Assembly (NCBI RefSeq): GCF_013141765.1
Contig: NZ_WHOD01000045.1
Coordinates: forward strand, 248,001 to 312,000
DNA length: 64,000 bases
Source of the DNA: Paenibacillus foliorum
GTDB lineage: Bacteria; Bacillota; Bacilli; Paenibacillales; NBRC-103111
Direction: 5' to 3'
Shown: positions 56,001 to 64,000 of the stretch, piece by piece
Layout: every line of letters begins with the position of its first letter
Numbering within the stretch: position 1 is the stretch's first letter
The notes under the pieces: model-generated
What the model saw: the letters and a program-made list of their open reading frames with translations, nothing else
Databases searched by the model: none
What the model was told of the DNA's origin: nothing
Program-made: the position numbers and the translations under genes

Positions 56001-56606
56001 AATCTGATCCTCCAGCTCTGTAACCAAATCGTGTATCCTTAGCAGATTCTGCTCCGTTTCCTGCAGCTTCTTTTCCGTTTCCCGTTTGCGTGATTTATAC
56101 TTAACGATCCCGGCTGCCTCTTCAAAAATGCCCCGGCGGTCCTCCGATTTTGTACTCAAAATTTCTTCGATTCGCCCTTGTCCAATGATGGAATAAGCTT
56201 CTTTGCCAATCCCTGTATCCATGAAAAGCTCAGTAATATCTCTCAACCGGCATGGTTGTTTGTTGATCAAATATTCGCTATCCCCACTACGATGCACACG
56301 GCGAGTCACCGTCACTTCATTATAATCGAGCGGCAATGCTTGATCGGTGTTATCCAGTGTGAGCGATACTTCCCCGTAATTGACCGCTTTACGTGCGTCG
56401 CTGCCGGCAAAAATAATATCCTCCATCTTACCGCCGCGCAAACTACGCGCGCTCTGTTCCCCTAATACCCAACGGATACCATCAGAAATATTACTTTTCC
56501 CACTGCCGTTCGGACCGACCACAGCGGTGATGCCTTGTACGAATTCCAGCTCCGTTTTATCGGCAAATGATTTAAAACCGGCCAGCTCAATACGTTTTAA
56601 AAACAA
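53034..56606 (-). CDS. smc: Chromosome condensation protein SMC (TTG start)
   Basis: 1190 residues. The N-terminal head has Walker A VVGPNGSGKSNISDGIRWVL, two long coiled coils (about 170 to 500 and 670 to 1010) flank the hinge, and the C-terminal head has signature LLSGGERALTAIALLF and Walker B FCVLDEVEAALDEANV. With ScpA and ScpB it organises the origin region. The frame opens at GTG 56621 inside the ribosome-binding site. GGAGG lies eight bases before TTG 56606, giving MFLKRIELAGFKSF, which is the expected N-terminus. Confidence 0.97.
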   Translation of the reverse strand: MFLKRIELAGFKSFADKTELEFVQGITAVVGPNGSGKSNISDGIRWVLGEQSARSLRGGKMEDIIFAGSDARKAVNYGEVSLTLDNTDQALPLDYNEVTVTRRVHRSGDSEYLINKQPCRLRDITELFMDTGIGKEAYSIIGQGRIEEILSTKSEDRRGIFEEAAGIVKYKSRKRETEKKLQETEQNLLRIHDLVTELEDQIEPLRVQSEKAVRFKDLKNQLKSSEIAMYVYQIEEIYSTWTETNTKLEKLKREQLEFSAIVGQHDAHLEKHRWETRRLEEEIERLQEHLLQLSEEFEKCEGQGEVLKERKKNYSSNQTQLKQAVTQQEQRMAEKEADLTLFREKIGVISNELILYQAKLKAEEDRLLGVSGGISSGEEDRLKGEMLETLNQMANARNEVRYTDQQIEALGKRLDRLVDERRKWKDQQDSITERKRAFDVRLEEVVRQIETARNNYLELTQGLKSKQLLSEEAQSTVRKWEQKLDALISRRDTMREMANDYDGFIHGVKEVLKAKDRNELRGIRGAVAELVKVPANVEVAMETALGGALQHIVVDSESNGREAIAFLKKRQLGRATFLPLDVIRGRSIPDSEKRSIEGMEGFVGIGVDLVQFNDTYRNIIGSLLGNVIIASQLEVANRIAAKIQYRYRVVTLEGDVVNPGGSMTGGSQQKKTTSLLSRQRQIEEMDKEIADSDKQLQQLRIRSEQVRKEIASESGKLEELRLSGETLRIEEQQIRAGLEPLQHEAKQVAEQLALYSQDGDTLQLERRELEARGKTAVESLERLQEEEAIVQQAIREAELARKAGELQKEELQTQLTDLKIKVASLSQEKQSLQDQERRFKTELSELLTELDLNRSLVRQLELDLANHQQETIQQIEQLNVIKLKRQQCSDQLDMKRAERSGWLVKLEQEENKTREERGQLRQVEDQLHQTEVRVTRLDVELENLLKKLADDYELSFELAKERYPVPEDVLATQTLVRELKREIAILGVVNLGAIEEFQRVNERYQFLSEQKNDLVEAKTTLYQVIHEMDEEMGKRFRITFDAIRSHFVVVFAKLFGGGRADLILSEPDNLLDTGIEIVAQPPGKKLQNLQLLSGGERALTAIALLFSIIRVKPVPFCVLDEVEAALDEANVARFAEYLREFSQQTQFIVVTHRKGTMEEADVLYGVTMEEGGVSKLVSVRLEEDEAVIAS

Positions 56607-56771
56607 AAGTCTCACCTCCACGCTATTGTATCACAAATTCCCAATTGCTTGAACAAAGATAACCCGCCGCTTCACTATCATTATCAGCTGCAACGCTTTC
56701 TTTAGGTACCTCAAAAGCCGCCTTACTATATTGAGCTTTAACACGTGCTGGAAAAATGACTACTACTAAAA

Positions 56772-56813
56772 GAAAATGCACCGGCGGCAGCCTCTAAGCT
56801 GTCCCGATGCATC
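56772..56813 (-). terminator. Probable terminator between rnc and smc
   Basis: Minus strand ATGCATCGG...CAGC, a 6-nt loop, GCTG...CCGGTGCAT, then TTTTCTTTT. An interior loop interrupts the stem. It lies 16 nt after the rnc stop. If it works, smc needs its own promoter; an extended -10, TGATACAAT (56633-56625), is present but very close to the smc ribosome-binding site. Confidence 0.7.
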
Positions 56814-56828
56814 TCATTTCTCCCCGCA

Positions 56829-57527
56829 TTATTGAATCTCTACCCTTAGAGCCTCTAATGCTCGAGCCGCCGCATGCTGCTCCGCTTCTTTCTTGGAACG
56901 ACCGGAGCCTTGTCCCAAAAGAGTATCATTTACGTGTACCTGAGCCACAAACTCACGCTCATGGGCAGGGCCACGCTCATCAACAATCTTGTATTCCAAT
57001 ACACCCATATTATGCTGCTGTGTATATTCCTGTAGGTGAGTTTTGAAATCCACCGTCAACAGCTTTCCTTGATGCGGTAAATTGGGAATCAAATACTTGT
57101 GGAGAAACGCCTTTACCACCTCAAGCCCTTGATCCAAATACAAAGCTCCAATGAATGATTCGAATACGTCAGCAAGCAGGGCGGGACGCGTTCTACCGCC
57201 TGTCAGTTCTTCACCCTTGCCTAACAACACGTAGGACCCGAAATCCAGTTCCTCTGCAAAGTTAACCAATGACGGTTCACATACAATTGAGGCTCTGAGC
57301 TTTGTTAATTCACCTTCGGATCTTTCCGGGTATTTATCGAACAAGTATTCAGATACGGTCAGCTCCAGAACCGCATCACCTAAAAATTCCAAGCGTTCAT
57401 TATCCTTGTAATTGCTGACGCGGTGCTCATTTACATAGGAGGAGTGAGTAAACGCTTGCCTCAATAGCTCCGGTTTGCGAAAATTTATGTTTAACGCTGC
57501 CTGAAGCTGCTTCAGGTTTCGATGCAT
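56829..57527 (-). CDS. rnc: Ribonuclease III
   Basis: 232 residues. The nuclease signature [20 protein letters not shown] carries the metal-binding Glu/Asp. A second acidic site is in [20 protein letters not shown], and a C-terminal dsRNA-binding domain ([14 protein letters not shown] to the end, with [18 protein letters not shown]) follows. It processes rRNA and structured transcripts. ATG 57527 follows GGTGGTGAAGG. It follows fabF by 69 nt, as is common in Firmicutes. Confidence 0.97.
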   Translation of the reverse strand: MHRNLKQLQAALNINFRKPELLRQAFTHSSYVNEHRVSNYKDNERLEFLGDAVLELTVSEYLFDKYPERSEGELTKLRASIVCEPSLVNFAEELDFGSYVLLGKGEELTGGRTRPALLADVFESFIGALYLDQGLEVVKAFLHKYLIPNLPHQGKLLTVDFKTHLQEYTQQHNMGVLEYKIVDERGPAHEREFVAQVHVNDTLLGQGSGRSKKEAEQHAAARALEALRVEIQ

Positions 57528-57596
57528 GCCTTCACCACCTACTCGAACAACCGTTTCAGGATTTCAGTTCCTTAGTTTCAATCACTCGGTGATTTA

Positions 57597-58835
57597 TTAT
57601 TCTTCGAATTTTTTTAAGATAATCGTTGCGTTATGGCCCCCAAAGCCAAATGAATTAGACATTACAACTTTCAAGTCTGCTTCTCTAGGCTTGTTAGGCA
57701 CATAGTCCAAATCACATTCTGGATCCTGATTTTCTAGATTAATTGTCGGAGGAATGACACCATTCTTCAAAGCCAAGGCACAAATTAATGCCTCAACGCC
57801 TCCGGCAGCACCCAGTAAGTGCCCTGTCATCGATTTAGTCGAGCTGACAGCGACTTTATAGGCATGATCACCTAGTGCGGCTTTAATAGCAATCGTTTCA
57901 GAACGGTCTCCTGCAGGAGTTGAAGTCCCATGAGCGTTGATATAATCAAGCTCTTCAGGCGCAATTCCGGCGTCATTAATCGCTTTCTTCATGCAACGAG
58001 CTGCTCCGTCCGGATCTGGATCTGTCATATGGTAAGCATCACCGCTCATTCCGTAGCCGATAACTTCTCCATAAATGCGGGCACCACGTTTGGTCGCATG
58101 CTCCAATGATTCCAAGATCAATACGCCTGATCCTTCACCCATTACAAAACCATCTCGATCTGTATCAAAAGGTCGACTTGCTCTGGCTGGCTCATCATTG
58201 CGAGTTGACATTGCACGCAGCGCACAGAAGCCTGCAACGCCTGTTGGACTAATTGTTGCTTCAGCACCGCCGCAAATCATGACATCCGCATCGCCACGCA
58301 TGATCATCTTAAAGGAATCACCGATGGAATGCGTTCCTGTTGCACAAGCTGTTACCGCTGTGCTGTTTGGACCCTTAGCACCTGTCAGCATTGAAATTTG
58401 ACCGGACGCCATATTTGCAATCATCATCGGAATAAAGAACGGACTTACACGCTTAGGTCCTTTTTCCAATAAAATTTTATGCTGCTCTTCCCATGTGGAT
58501 AAACCACCAATTCCGGAACCAACGCTAACGCCAACTCGTTCTGGATCTGTGTCTTCCTTAACGTTCAATCCAGCATCTTTGAGAGCCATTAAGCTGGCAG
58601 CAACAGCAAACTGTACAAAACGGTCCATACGTCTAGCTTCTTTACGATCAAAAAATGGTTCATGGTCAAAATCTTTAATTTCTGCAGCAATTCGTGTAGG
58701 ATATTCTGTTACATCAAATAATTCAATCATCCCAACACCGGATTTGCCTGCCATCAAATTACTCCAAAATGTTTCCAAATCATGACCCAATGAAGTCATG
58801 ACGCCCATACCAGTTATGACAACTCTTTGCTTCAC
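57597..58835 (-). CDS. fabF: Beta-ketoacyl-ACP synthase II
   Basis: 412 residues. The catalytic triad is visible: Cys164 in [12 protein letters not shown], a His in [11 protein letters not shown], and a second His in [13 protein letters not shown]. It elongates acyl-ACP with malonyl-ACP. The start is GTG 58835, seven bases after AGAGGTG. It is separated from acpP by 126 nt holding a strong stem-loop. Confidence 0.97.
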   Translation of the reverse strand: MKQRVVITGMGVMTSLGHDLETFWSNLMAGKSGVGMIELFDVTEYPTRIAAEIKDFDHEPFFDRKEARRMDRFVQFAVAASLMALKDAGLNVKEDTDPERVGVSVGSGIGGLSTWEEQHKILLEKGPKRVSPFFIPMMIANMASGQISMLTGAKGPNSTAVTACATGTHSIGDSFKMIMRGDADVMICGGAEATISPTGVAGFCALRAMSTRNDEPARASRPFDTDRDGFVMGEGSGVLILESLEHATKRGARIYGEVIGYGMSGDAYHMTDPDPDGAARCMKKAINDAGIAPEELDYINAHGTSTPAGDRSETIAIKAALGDHAYKVAVSSTKSMTGHLLGAAGGVEALICALALKNGVIPPTINLENQDPECDLDYVPNKPREADLKVVMSNSFGFGGHNATIILKKFEE

Positions 58836-58922
58836 CGTAACCCACCTCTATTTAAAATAACAATGTTATGTATTAATCAATAATAATTTGGCACTATTAG
58901 CCAACGATTAGGCTGAATGGAG

Positions 58923-58956
58923 ATAAGTCCCGTGTCAAATAAGAAACGGGACTTAT
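58923..58956 (-). promoter_or_regulatory. Stem-loop between acpP and fabF
   Basis: ATAAGTCCCGT and ACGGGACTTAT form a perfect 11-bp stem with a 12-nt loop, six bases after the acpP stop. No T-run follows on the minus strand. It could protect the acpP mRNA end or act as a partial terminator, letting ACP be made in excess over FabF. This is inferred from the DNA only. Confidence 0.6.
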
Positions 58957-58961
58957 ACTAA

Positions 58962-59195
58962 CTAAATATGAGATTTTATGTACTCAACTACTTGACCTAC
59001 AGTAGTTATAGTCTCTGCATCTTCGTCAGAGATTTCCAAATCAAACTCATCTTCTAGTTCCATGACTAATTCTACTACATCTAGAGAATCAGCGCCTAAA
59101 TCATCCTTAAAAGATGCTTCGAGGGTTACTTCAGCCTCGTCAACACCAAGACGATCGATGACGATACGTTTTACACGATCCAAAACATCGGACAT
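58962..59195 (-). CDS. acpP: Acyl carrier protein
   Basis: 77 residues, strongly acidic, with the phosphopantetheine site Ser37 in [23 protein letters not shown] 59195 lies eight bases after GAGGAGG, giving [12 protein letters not shown]. The open frame reaches 59258, but without a site. It carries growing acyl chains for FabD, FabG, FabF and FabH encoded around it. Confidence 0.97.
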   Translation of the reverse strand: MSDVLDRVKRIVIDRLGVDEAEVTLEASFKDDLGADSLDVVELVMELEDEFDLEISDEDAETITTVGQVVEYIKSHI

Positions 59196-59319
59196 CCGGT
59201 TCACCTCCTCCTTTGGTATTATACTGGAGTTATGGACAAATTGCCATAGCAAGCGCAAGCTCCATTAAAAAAAACAAATATTGCAATAATTCAGTGTTGC
59301 GCGACATTTCAAATTCCGC

Positions 59320-60060
59320 TTACATATACATGCCGCCATCAATATGGATGGTTTGACCGGTCATGTAAGAAGCATCCTCCGAAGCCAGGAAACGTACGGC
59401 TTTTGCGATATCCTCAGGCTGCCCTAACCGTGCTAGAGGGATTTGCTGCAAAAGCTGAGCACGCATATCCTCCGACAGCTTGTCAGTCATATCGGTCTCG
59501 ATAAAGCCTGGAGCTACTGCATTGACGGTAATGCCTCGGGAGCTTAGTTCCTTGGCAGCCGCTTTGGTCATACCAATTACACCGGCCTTTGCCGCCACGT
59601 AATTGATTTGTCCTGGATTGCCAAGAGTCCCAACCACAGAAGATATATTAATGATCCGACCAGAGCGCTGTTTCATCATCGGGCGGGTAGCTGCTTTAAC
59701 ACAGTTAAATACGCCTTTCAAATTCGTAGCGATAACCTGATCGAATTCATCTTCCTTCATACGCATAATTAAATTATCCCTAGTGATGCCTGCGTTATTC
59801 ACTAGTATGTCCAGCTTGCCGAAGGTTTCCAGTACAACCTTAAACATATCCTCAACTTCCTGAGAGGAGCTGACATCCGCTTTTATCTTAATAGCTTTGC
59901 GACCCATCGCTTCAATCAGACTAACAACCTCAGCGGCTGCCGCCTCACTTCCAGCGTAGTTCACCGCCACATCAGCCCCCGCTTCAGCAAGAGACAGCGC
60001 AATTGCACGGCCAATGCCTCGGGAAGCTCCTGTTACCAAAGCTGCCTTTCCAGCTAGCAT
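59320..60060 (-). CDS. fabG: 3-oxoacyl-ACP reductase FabG
   Basis: 246 residues, the family length. The NADPH-binding motif is GASRGIG at residues 11 to 17, NNAG follows, the catalytic Ser lies in INISSVVG and the Tyr/Lys pair in YVAAK, and the SDR end is DGGMYM. AAAGGAGG lies seven bases before ATG 60060, so the start is secure. The same frame is open for 69 more codons upstream (to 60267), but that stretch is the antisense of a GC-rich repeat element and would give a false N-terminus containing [10 protein letters not shown]. Confidence 0.97.
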   Translation of the reverse strand: MLAGKAALVTGASRGIGRAIALSLAEAGADVAVNYAGSEAAAAEVVSLIEAMGRKAIKIKADVSSSQEVEDMFKVVLETFGKLDILVNNAGITRDNLIMRMKEDEFDQVIATNLKGVFNCVKAATRPMMKQRSGRIINISSVVGTLGNPGQINYVAAKAGVIGMTKAAAKELSSRGITVNAVAPGFIETDMTDKLSEDMRAQLLQQIPLARLGQPEDIAKAVRFLASEDASYMTGQTIHIDGGMYM

Positions 60061-60084
60061 GTTGCTTCCTCCTTTATATAACCC

Positions 60085-60252
60085 CCTCCCAAACCCTCCC
60101 CGCCGGGAGGGCCCCAAAGGGCTGCCGCCCTCTGGACACCCGCTGAACGCCCGAGAGTTGTTATGTGAAGGAGCGCTTTCGTCCCTAACGGGACACGCTT
60201 TACGTTTGATCTCCTGCTTGTTGGAACGCTTTCGTCCTGTCGGACACGCTTT
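60085..60252. repeat. Single GC-rich repeat element between fabD and fabG
   Basis: This 168-bp element aligns along its whole length with the third unit plus tail of the array at 47879-48047: the CCCTCCC/GGGAGGG hairpin, AGGGC/GCCCT hairpin, CTCTGGACACC, then two CGCTTTCG..CACGCTTT hairpins (60174-60201, 60227-60252). An 11-bp perfect inverted repeat, CGAGAGTTGTT (60152-60162) and AACAACTCTCG (60271-60281), encloses the second half. It fills most of a 320-nt gap; the remaining 60282-60380 shows nothing I can assign. It is noncoding. Confidence 0.88.
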
Positions 60253-60380
60253 ACTTTGAGTTTTCACCCAAACAACTCTCGTCTCGCACCAATTTGCAGT
60301 GTAGAGGCTGATCCGATTTCTTACTTGCTCAGCATTAGATCTACAAGTTCATTAAATTGAAAAAAATTCCATAAGCGGGC

Positions 60381-61319
60381 TTAAACTGAAGGCTCTAGTT
60401 GAAATTGTTCGACAGCTTCTTTGCTGTTGATCGAGTATATTTTTACTGAACGATCAATTTTCTTGATCAAACCTGCCAGTACAGTCCCCGAACCGATCTC
60501 GACGAAAGTATCCACACCCTGTTCGATCAACCATGCCACGCTATCCTCCCAAAGGACGGAGGAGTGAACCTGATCAACTAGCAGCTCACGAATTTCGTGT
60601 GGCTCCAGAACAGGACGCGCTGTCACATTCGCAACGACGGGTACAACTGCGGATTGCATCGGCAATTCGGACAAAACAGCGGATAAGCGGTCAGAAGCCG
60701 GTTTCATTAGCGAAGAATGGAAAGGCCCACTCACTTCAAGCGGAATGACCCGCTTAGCACCGATCTCCTTGCCTCTTTCCACAAGAGCCTGAACGCCCTC
60801 CTTACTTCCCGAAACGACAATCTGTCCCGGACAATTCAAGTTAGCCAGCTCTACTACGCCGACTTCCTCAGTAATCACTTTACATAACTGCTGCAGTGCA
60901 TCTCGCTCTGCCCCAAGCACAGCAGCCATAGCGCCTAATCCGCTTGGTACTGCCTGGTCCATAAATTCGCCTCGTGCGCGAACCGTACGGACTGCATCCT
61001 CAAAACTGAGCACACCAGCAGCAACAAGTGCACTGTATTCGCCCAAACTGTGGCCAGCGACAAAATCAGGCTGAAGGCCTTTAGCCTTAAAAAGCTCTAA
61101 GTAAGCCATACTGGTTGTCAATAAGGCAGGCTGGGTATGATAAGTTATCTTCAATTCAGCTTCAGGTCCATCGAATATGATCGAGGAAAGCGAATAACCC
61201 AGAGCTTCATCAGCACGCTCGAATACTTGTTTAGCGGCAGCGTCGGCCTCGTAAATGTCGCGTCCCATTCCAACAGCCTGCGCTCCTTGGCCCGGGAATA
61301 CGAATGCTACTTTTCCCAT
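60381..61319 (-). CDS. fabD: Malonyl-CoA:ACP transacylase
   Basis: 312 residues. The N-terminal FVFPGQGAQAVGMGRD and nucleophile Ser91 in AGHSLGEYSALVAAG are diagnostic. The second active-site His is in SGPFHSSLMKPA. It loads malonyl groups on ACP. ATG 61319 follows AAGGGAG. It lies 34 nt after fabH, whereas the gap to fabG is 320 nt and carries the repeat. Confidence 0.97.
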   Translation of the reverse strand: MGKVAFVFPGQGAQAVGMGRDIYEADAAAKQVFERADEALGYSLSSIIFDGPEAELKITYHTQPALLTTSMAYLELFKAKGLQPDFVAGHSLGEYSALVAAGVLSFEDAVRTVRARGEFMDQAVPSGLGAMAAVLGAERDALQQLCKVITEEVGVVELANLNCPGQIVVSGSKEGVQALVERGKEIGAKRVIPLEVSGPFHSSLMKPASDRLSAVLSELPMQSAVVPVVANVTARPVLEPHEIRELLVDQVHSSVLWEDSVAWLIEQGVDTFVEIGSGTVLAGLIKKIDRSVKIYSINSKEAVEQFQLEPSV

Positions 61320-61353
61320 TTCAACAGCTCCCTTTACTAATGCTATATGTTAA

Positions 61354-62340
61354 TTACCAAACAATTACAGAAGCTCCCCAAGTCAGGCCACCGCCAAAAC
61401 CGACAAGAACTAAGCAATCTCCCTCGTTGACTCTTCCTTCTTCCACAGCTTCTGCTAAAGCAATAGGAATAGATGCAGCTGAAACATTGCCGTACTTATG
61501 CAAGTTAATCATGCATTTGTCTTCGCTTAGATCAAGTCGGTTTAACGCTGATTGGATAATCCGGATATTAGCTTGGTGTGGAACCAGCAAATCGATGTCG
61601 CTCTTGCCCATTCCAGCTTTGCGCAGTGCTTCCTCCGCAGCATTTCCCATGATGCGAACAGCAAATTTAAACACTTCGCTGCCAGCCATATAAATAAAAT
61701 GCTGTTTATTTTCTATGCTCTGTGGAGAAACCGGACAACGAGAGCCTCCACCTGTTACCTTCAGCAGCTCTCCGCCAGAGCCGTCTGCTCCAAGCTCGAA
61801 CGACTTAAAGCCACGTCCTTCAGCAACCTCGCCCAGCACCACTGCACCGGCTCCGTCACCAAACAATATGCACGTATTACGATCCGTATAGTCCGTAATT
61901 TTGGATAGGCATTCAGCACCAACCACCAAAGCATATTTGTATTGACCCATGGCAATAAAATTGGAGGCATTAGCTAATCCATAAATAAATCCAGAGCACG
62001 CCGCTGACAGATCAAAGGCAGCCGCTTTCTTCGCACCAAGCCGGTCCTGCAGCAAACATGCTGTTGAAGGAAAGGACATATCCGGTGTAATGGTAGCGAC
62101 GATAATTAAATCCAACTGCTCCGCAGTAATTCCAGCCGCTTGCAATGCCTTTAATGACGCTTCGTATGCCAAGTCGGAGGAAGCCTGCTCCGGACTTGAA
62201 AGTCTGCGTTCGCGAATCCCTGTACGAGATACGATCCACTCGTCATTTGTTTCAACCATTTGTTCCAATTCTTTATTCGTCAATACCCGATCGGGTACAT
62301 ATTTTCCTGTTCCAATAATGCCTACTGGCAGTAAGCTCAT
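61354..62340 (-). CDS. fabH: Beta-ketoacyl-ACP synthase III
   Basis: 328 residues. The catalytic Cys115 is in DLSAACSGFIYGL, the His in VPHQANIRI and the Asn in HKYGNVSAASIP. It condenses acyl-CoA with malonyl-ACP to begin chain synthesis. In Bacilli the primers are often branched, giving iso/anteiso fatty acids. ATG 62340 lies 3 nt after the plsX stop. Confidence 0.97.
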   Translation of the reverse strand: MSLLPVGIIGTGKYVPDRVLTNKELEQMVETNDEWIVSRTGIRERRLSSPEQASSDLAYEASLKALQAAGITAEQLDLIIVATITPDMSFPSTACLLQDRLGAKKAAAFDLSAACSGFIYGLANASNFIAMGQYKYALVVGAECLSKITDYTDRNTCILFGDGAGAVVLGEVAEGRGFKSFELGADGSGGELLKVTGGGSRCPVSPQSIENKQHFIYMAGSEVFKFAVRIMGNAAEEALRKAGMGKSDIDLLVPHQANIRIIQSALNRLDLSEDKCMINLHKYGNVSAASIPIALAEAVEEGRVNEGDCLVLVGFGGGLTWGASVIVW

Positions 62341-62343
62341 AGA

Positions 62344-63348
62344 TTACAACTCGCTTCCATTACTAATTTCCGTTGAGATGCTTGTTACCAGATCGTTCTG
62401 CAATGCAATCCTCGCTTGACGGACAGCATTTTTGATAGCAGTGGCATTGGATGAGCCATGGCTTTTCAACAGCAAACCGTTAATACCTAGAAGCGGTGCT
62501 GCACCATGCTCTGTATAATCGAAGCTGCGTCGAAACCGAGTTATACCAGGCTTCAGCACAAGCGCAGCGAGCTTCGTAGCAAAGTTCCGTAGAAACTCTG
62601 TTTTTAGTGTAGAAAAGATAACGGATGCCGCTCCCTCTACAGACTTTAGCATAATATTTCCAGCGAATCCATCGCATACAAGTACATCACAGGGTCCTCT
62701 AAGTACATCGCGTGATTCCACATTGCCTATGAAATGAATGGGGGCTTGCTCTAAAAGTGGATAAGCCGCTTTGGTCAATTCATTTCCCTTCATCGCTTCC
62801 GTACCGACATTCAACAAACCGACTCTAGGCTTTGCTATACCGTGAACCTTATTCCTATAAATGCTGCCCATTATAGCATATTGAAGCAGCTGTTCCGCAG
62901 TCGCGTCCATATTAGCGCCCAAATCTAGGGCCAGCATCCCTTTTCCATCAATCGAAGGAATCATAGGAGCAAGTGCAGGGCGGTCAATCCCCTTTATTCG
63001 GCCAACCACGAGTAAGCCCGTAGTCATTAAGGCACCCGTATTTCCTGCTGAAATCATTGCATCTGCTTCACGATTATGTACCATGCGTCCTGCCACGACC
63101 ATGGAGGCATCTTTCTTTCGTCTGACAGCTTTTACCGGTTCATCGTCTGCTTCAATGATTTCAGCCGCGTGAACTACTTCCACATTTTGCGGCTTCCCAC
63201 CGGCTTGGCTGATGAGCGGCTCAATCTTGGCAGCATCTCCAACCAGAATGAGAGTTATGTCACCCCATTCCTTGGCTGCCTCCAACGCACCAGTTACTAC
63301 TACATCGGGAGCATTGTCCCCGCCCATTGCATCAATCACTATCCGCAT
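62344..63348 (-). CDS. plsX: Phosphate acyltransferase PlsX
   Basis: 334 residues starting [20 protein letters not shown], the PlsX signature, with [19 protein letters not shown] and [15 protein letters not shown] further on. It converts acyl-ACP to acyl-phosphate for phosphatidic acid synthesis. The frame extends to 63423, but GGAGG eight bases before ATG 63348 defines the start. It overlaps fapR by 17 nt, as is common in the fapR-plsX-fab operon. Confidence 0.97.
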   Translation of the reverse strand: MRIVIDAMGGDNAPDVVVTGALEAAKEWGDITLILVGDAAKIEPLISQAGGKPQNVEVVHAAEIIEADDEPVKAVRRKKDASMVVAGRMVHNREADAMISAGNTGALMTTGLLVVGRIKGIDRPALAPMIPSIDGKGMLALDLGANMDATAEQLLQYAIMGSIYRNKVHGIAKPRVGLLNVGTEAMKGNELTKAAYPLLEQAPIHFIGNVESRDVLRGPCDVLVCDGFAGNIMLKSVEGAASVIFSTLKTEFLRNFATKLAALVLKPGITRFRRSFDYTEHGAAPLLGINGLLLKSHGSSNATAIKNAVRQARIALQNDLVTSISTEISNGSEL

Positions 63349-63952
63349 CAGGCTCTCCTCCCTCCGTACGTTCCTTCGCTGAGTGATAAATAATGAAATT
63401 CCCTTGAAACACAACTTCTTCACCTACGTAGGTGAAGACTTCCACCTTGGCTTTACCTTTTGTAATCGAGCGTACATAGGCTTTGGCAATACATTTCTCA
63501 CCAAGTTTAACAGGCCGAACAAAACGGATATCCGCTGCCGCTGTCAAAGCAATCGGATCATTAATTAAAGCGACAGCCAATGAATTGGCCTGAGAAAAAA
63601 CATGATGTCCGCGCGCGATCTTGGTTCTGGAAAAAACATGCTCATCCTTAATTTCAAACATGGAGATCCCCGTCTTATCCAGCTGCAGATCAATAACATC
63701 GCCTATCACCTCATGCAAAGGTAAAGAACGAACCTGATCGTAAGACTGCTCGGCCATCAGCTTGATCCGTTCACGCAGCTCCGGTATCCCAAGCTCCATT
63801 CTATCTAGTCGAATCGTTTGAATACTGACCTGAAACGTTCGCATCAATTCATCATCCGTTATAAAAGGATTCTCGTCGATGGCACCGGCCAGCTGCTGCT
63901 GACGCTGACGTTTAGGAAGGCGTTCGATAGCAAACACCACCTTTATCATCAT
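63332..63952 (-). CDS. fapR: Malonyl-CoA-responsive lipid synthesis repressor FapR
   Basis: 206 residues. The N-terminal DeoR-like HTH includes [20 protein letters not shown] and [14 protein letters not shown]. The C-terminal hot-dog domain binds malonyl-CoA ([16 protein letters not shown] and [18 protein letters not shown]). It represses fatty-acid and phospholipid genes until malonyl-CoA rises, and heads the operon it controls. I use the first ATG at 63952, with a weak AGGAT site; GTG codons at 63940 and 63937 near AAAGGTGG are alternatives. The 48 nt upstream to the window edge hold no operator I can define. Confidence 0.95.
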   Translation of the reverse strand: MMIKVVFAIERLPKRQRQQQLAGAIDENPFITDDELMRTFQVSIQTIRLDRMELGIPELRERIKLMAEQSYDQVRSLPLHEVIGDVIDLQLDKTGISMFEIKDEHVFSRTKIARGHHVFSQANSLAVALINDPIALTAAADIRFVRPVKLGEKCIAKAYVRSITKGKAKVEVFTYVGEEVVFQGNFIIYHSAKERTEGGEPDADSD

Positions 63953-64000
63953 TCTTTATTATCCTAGCTGTTAAAATAATCTGTATCTTAGTTTCATACC

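Noticed and set aside
56625-56633. Extended -10 promoter TGATACAAT for smc
   Set aside because: The predicted transcription start would fall in the smc ribosome-binding site and no -35 is visible, so it is noted but not called as a feature.
63960-64000. Possible FapR operator upstream of fapR (TTAGTTTCATACC)
   Set aside because: It shares one half-site with the FapR consensus, but spacing is wrong and the window ends there.
1-64000. CRISPR arrays, prophage, transposases, tRNA or rRNA genes, defence systems
   Set aside because: None seen. The only regular repeats are the GC-rich elements, whose units are contiguous and lack the spacer pattern of a CRISPR array.

Overview
This window looks like a chromosomal core region of a flagellated, low-to-mid GC Firmicute, most like Paenibacillus. 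The gene order is the Bacillus subtilis fapR-to-sigD block, the ribosome-binding sites are strong Bacillus-type AAGGAGG sequences, and TTG and GTG starts are common. Apart from comM, every gene I call runs on the minus strand, so the biological order is from high to low coordinates.

Right part (about 64.0 to 42.1 kb, read leftward): fatty-acid and phospholipid synthesis (fapR, plsX, fabH, fabD, fabG, acpP, fabF); then rnc, smc and ftsY; the SRP and ribosome-maturation cluster (ylxM, ffh, rpsP, khpA, rimM, trmD, rplS); lepB, rbgA and rnhB; a FliK-like protein; a stand-alone FlhB cytoplasmic-domain protein; and yraN. A GC-rich repeat family sits in two intergenic gaps, trmD/rplS (three tandem units of about 104 bp plus a tail) and fabG/fabD (one full element).

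Middle part (about 42.0 to 28.8 kb): a small four-helix SPW-type membrane protein, a 55-residue Tyr-rich small protein, comM (plus strand), a zinc-ribbon small protein, sucCD with a long hairpin-containing leader, dprA, topA, trmFO, hslV, hslU and codY. xerC, which lies between trmFO and hslV in B. subtilis, is absent. Two related hairpin elements lie about 45 to 50 nt upstream of hslV and codY.

Left part (28.6 kb to 1): a complete fla/che operon of about 28 kb. It runs flgB, flgC, fliE, fliF, fliG, fliH, fliI, fliJ, ylxF, fliK, flgD, a TIGR02530-type gene, flgE, flbD, fliL, fliM, fliY, cheY, fliO, fliP, fliQ, fliR, flhB, flhA, flhF, flhG, cheB, cheA, cheW, cheC, cheD, an unrecognised membrane protein, sigD, and the start of a FapA (DUF342) gene cut by the window edge. 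It encodes basal body, export gate, hook, switch, chemotaxis signalling and the flagellar sigma factor. CodY, a regulator of motility in B. subtilis, is encoded immediately upstream, behind its own terminator.

I see no prophage, insertion sequence with a transposase, CRISPR array, rRNA, tRNA or defence system. The least explained items are the GC-rich repeat family, the paired hairpins before hslV and codY, the sucC leader, and a few small proteins. Start codons were re-chosen where a ribosome-binding site clearly pointed to an internal start. Promoter and terminator calls are by eye.
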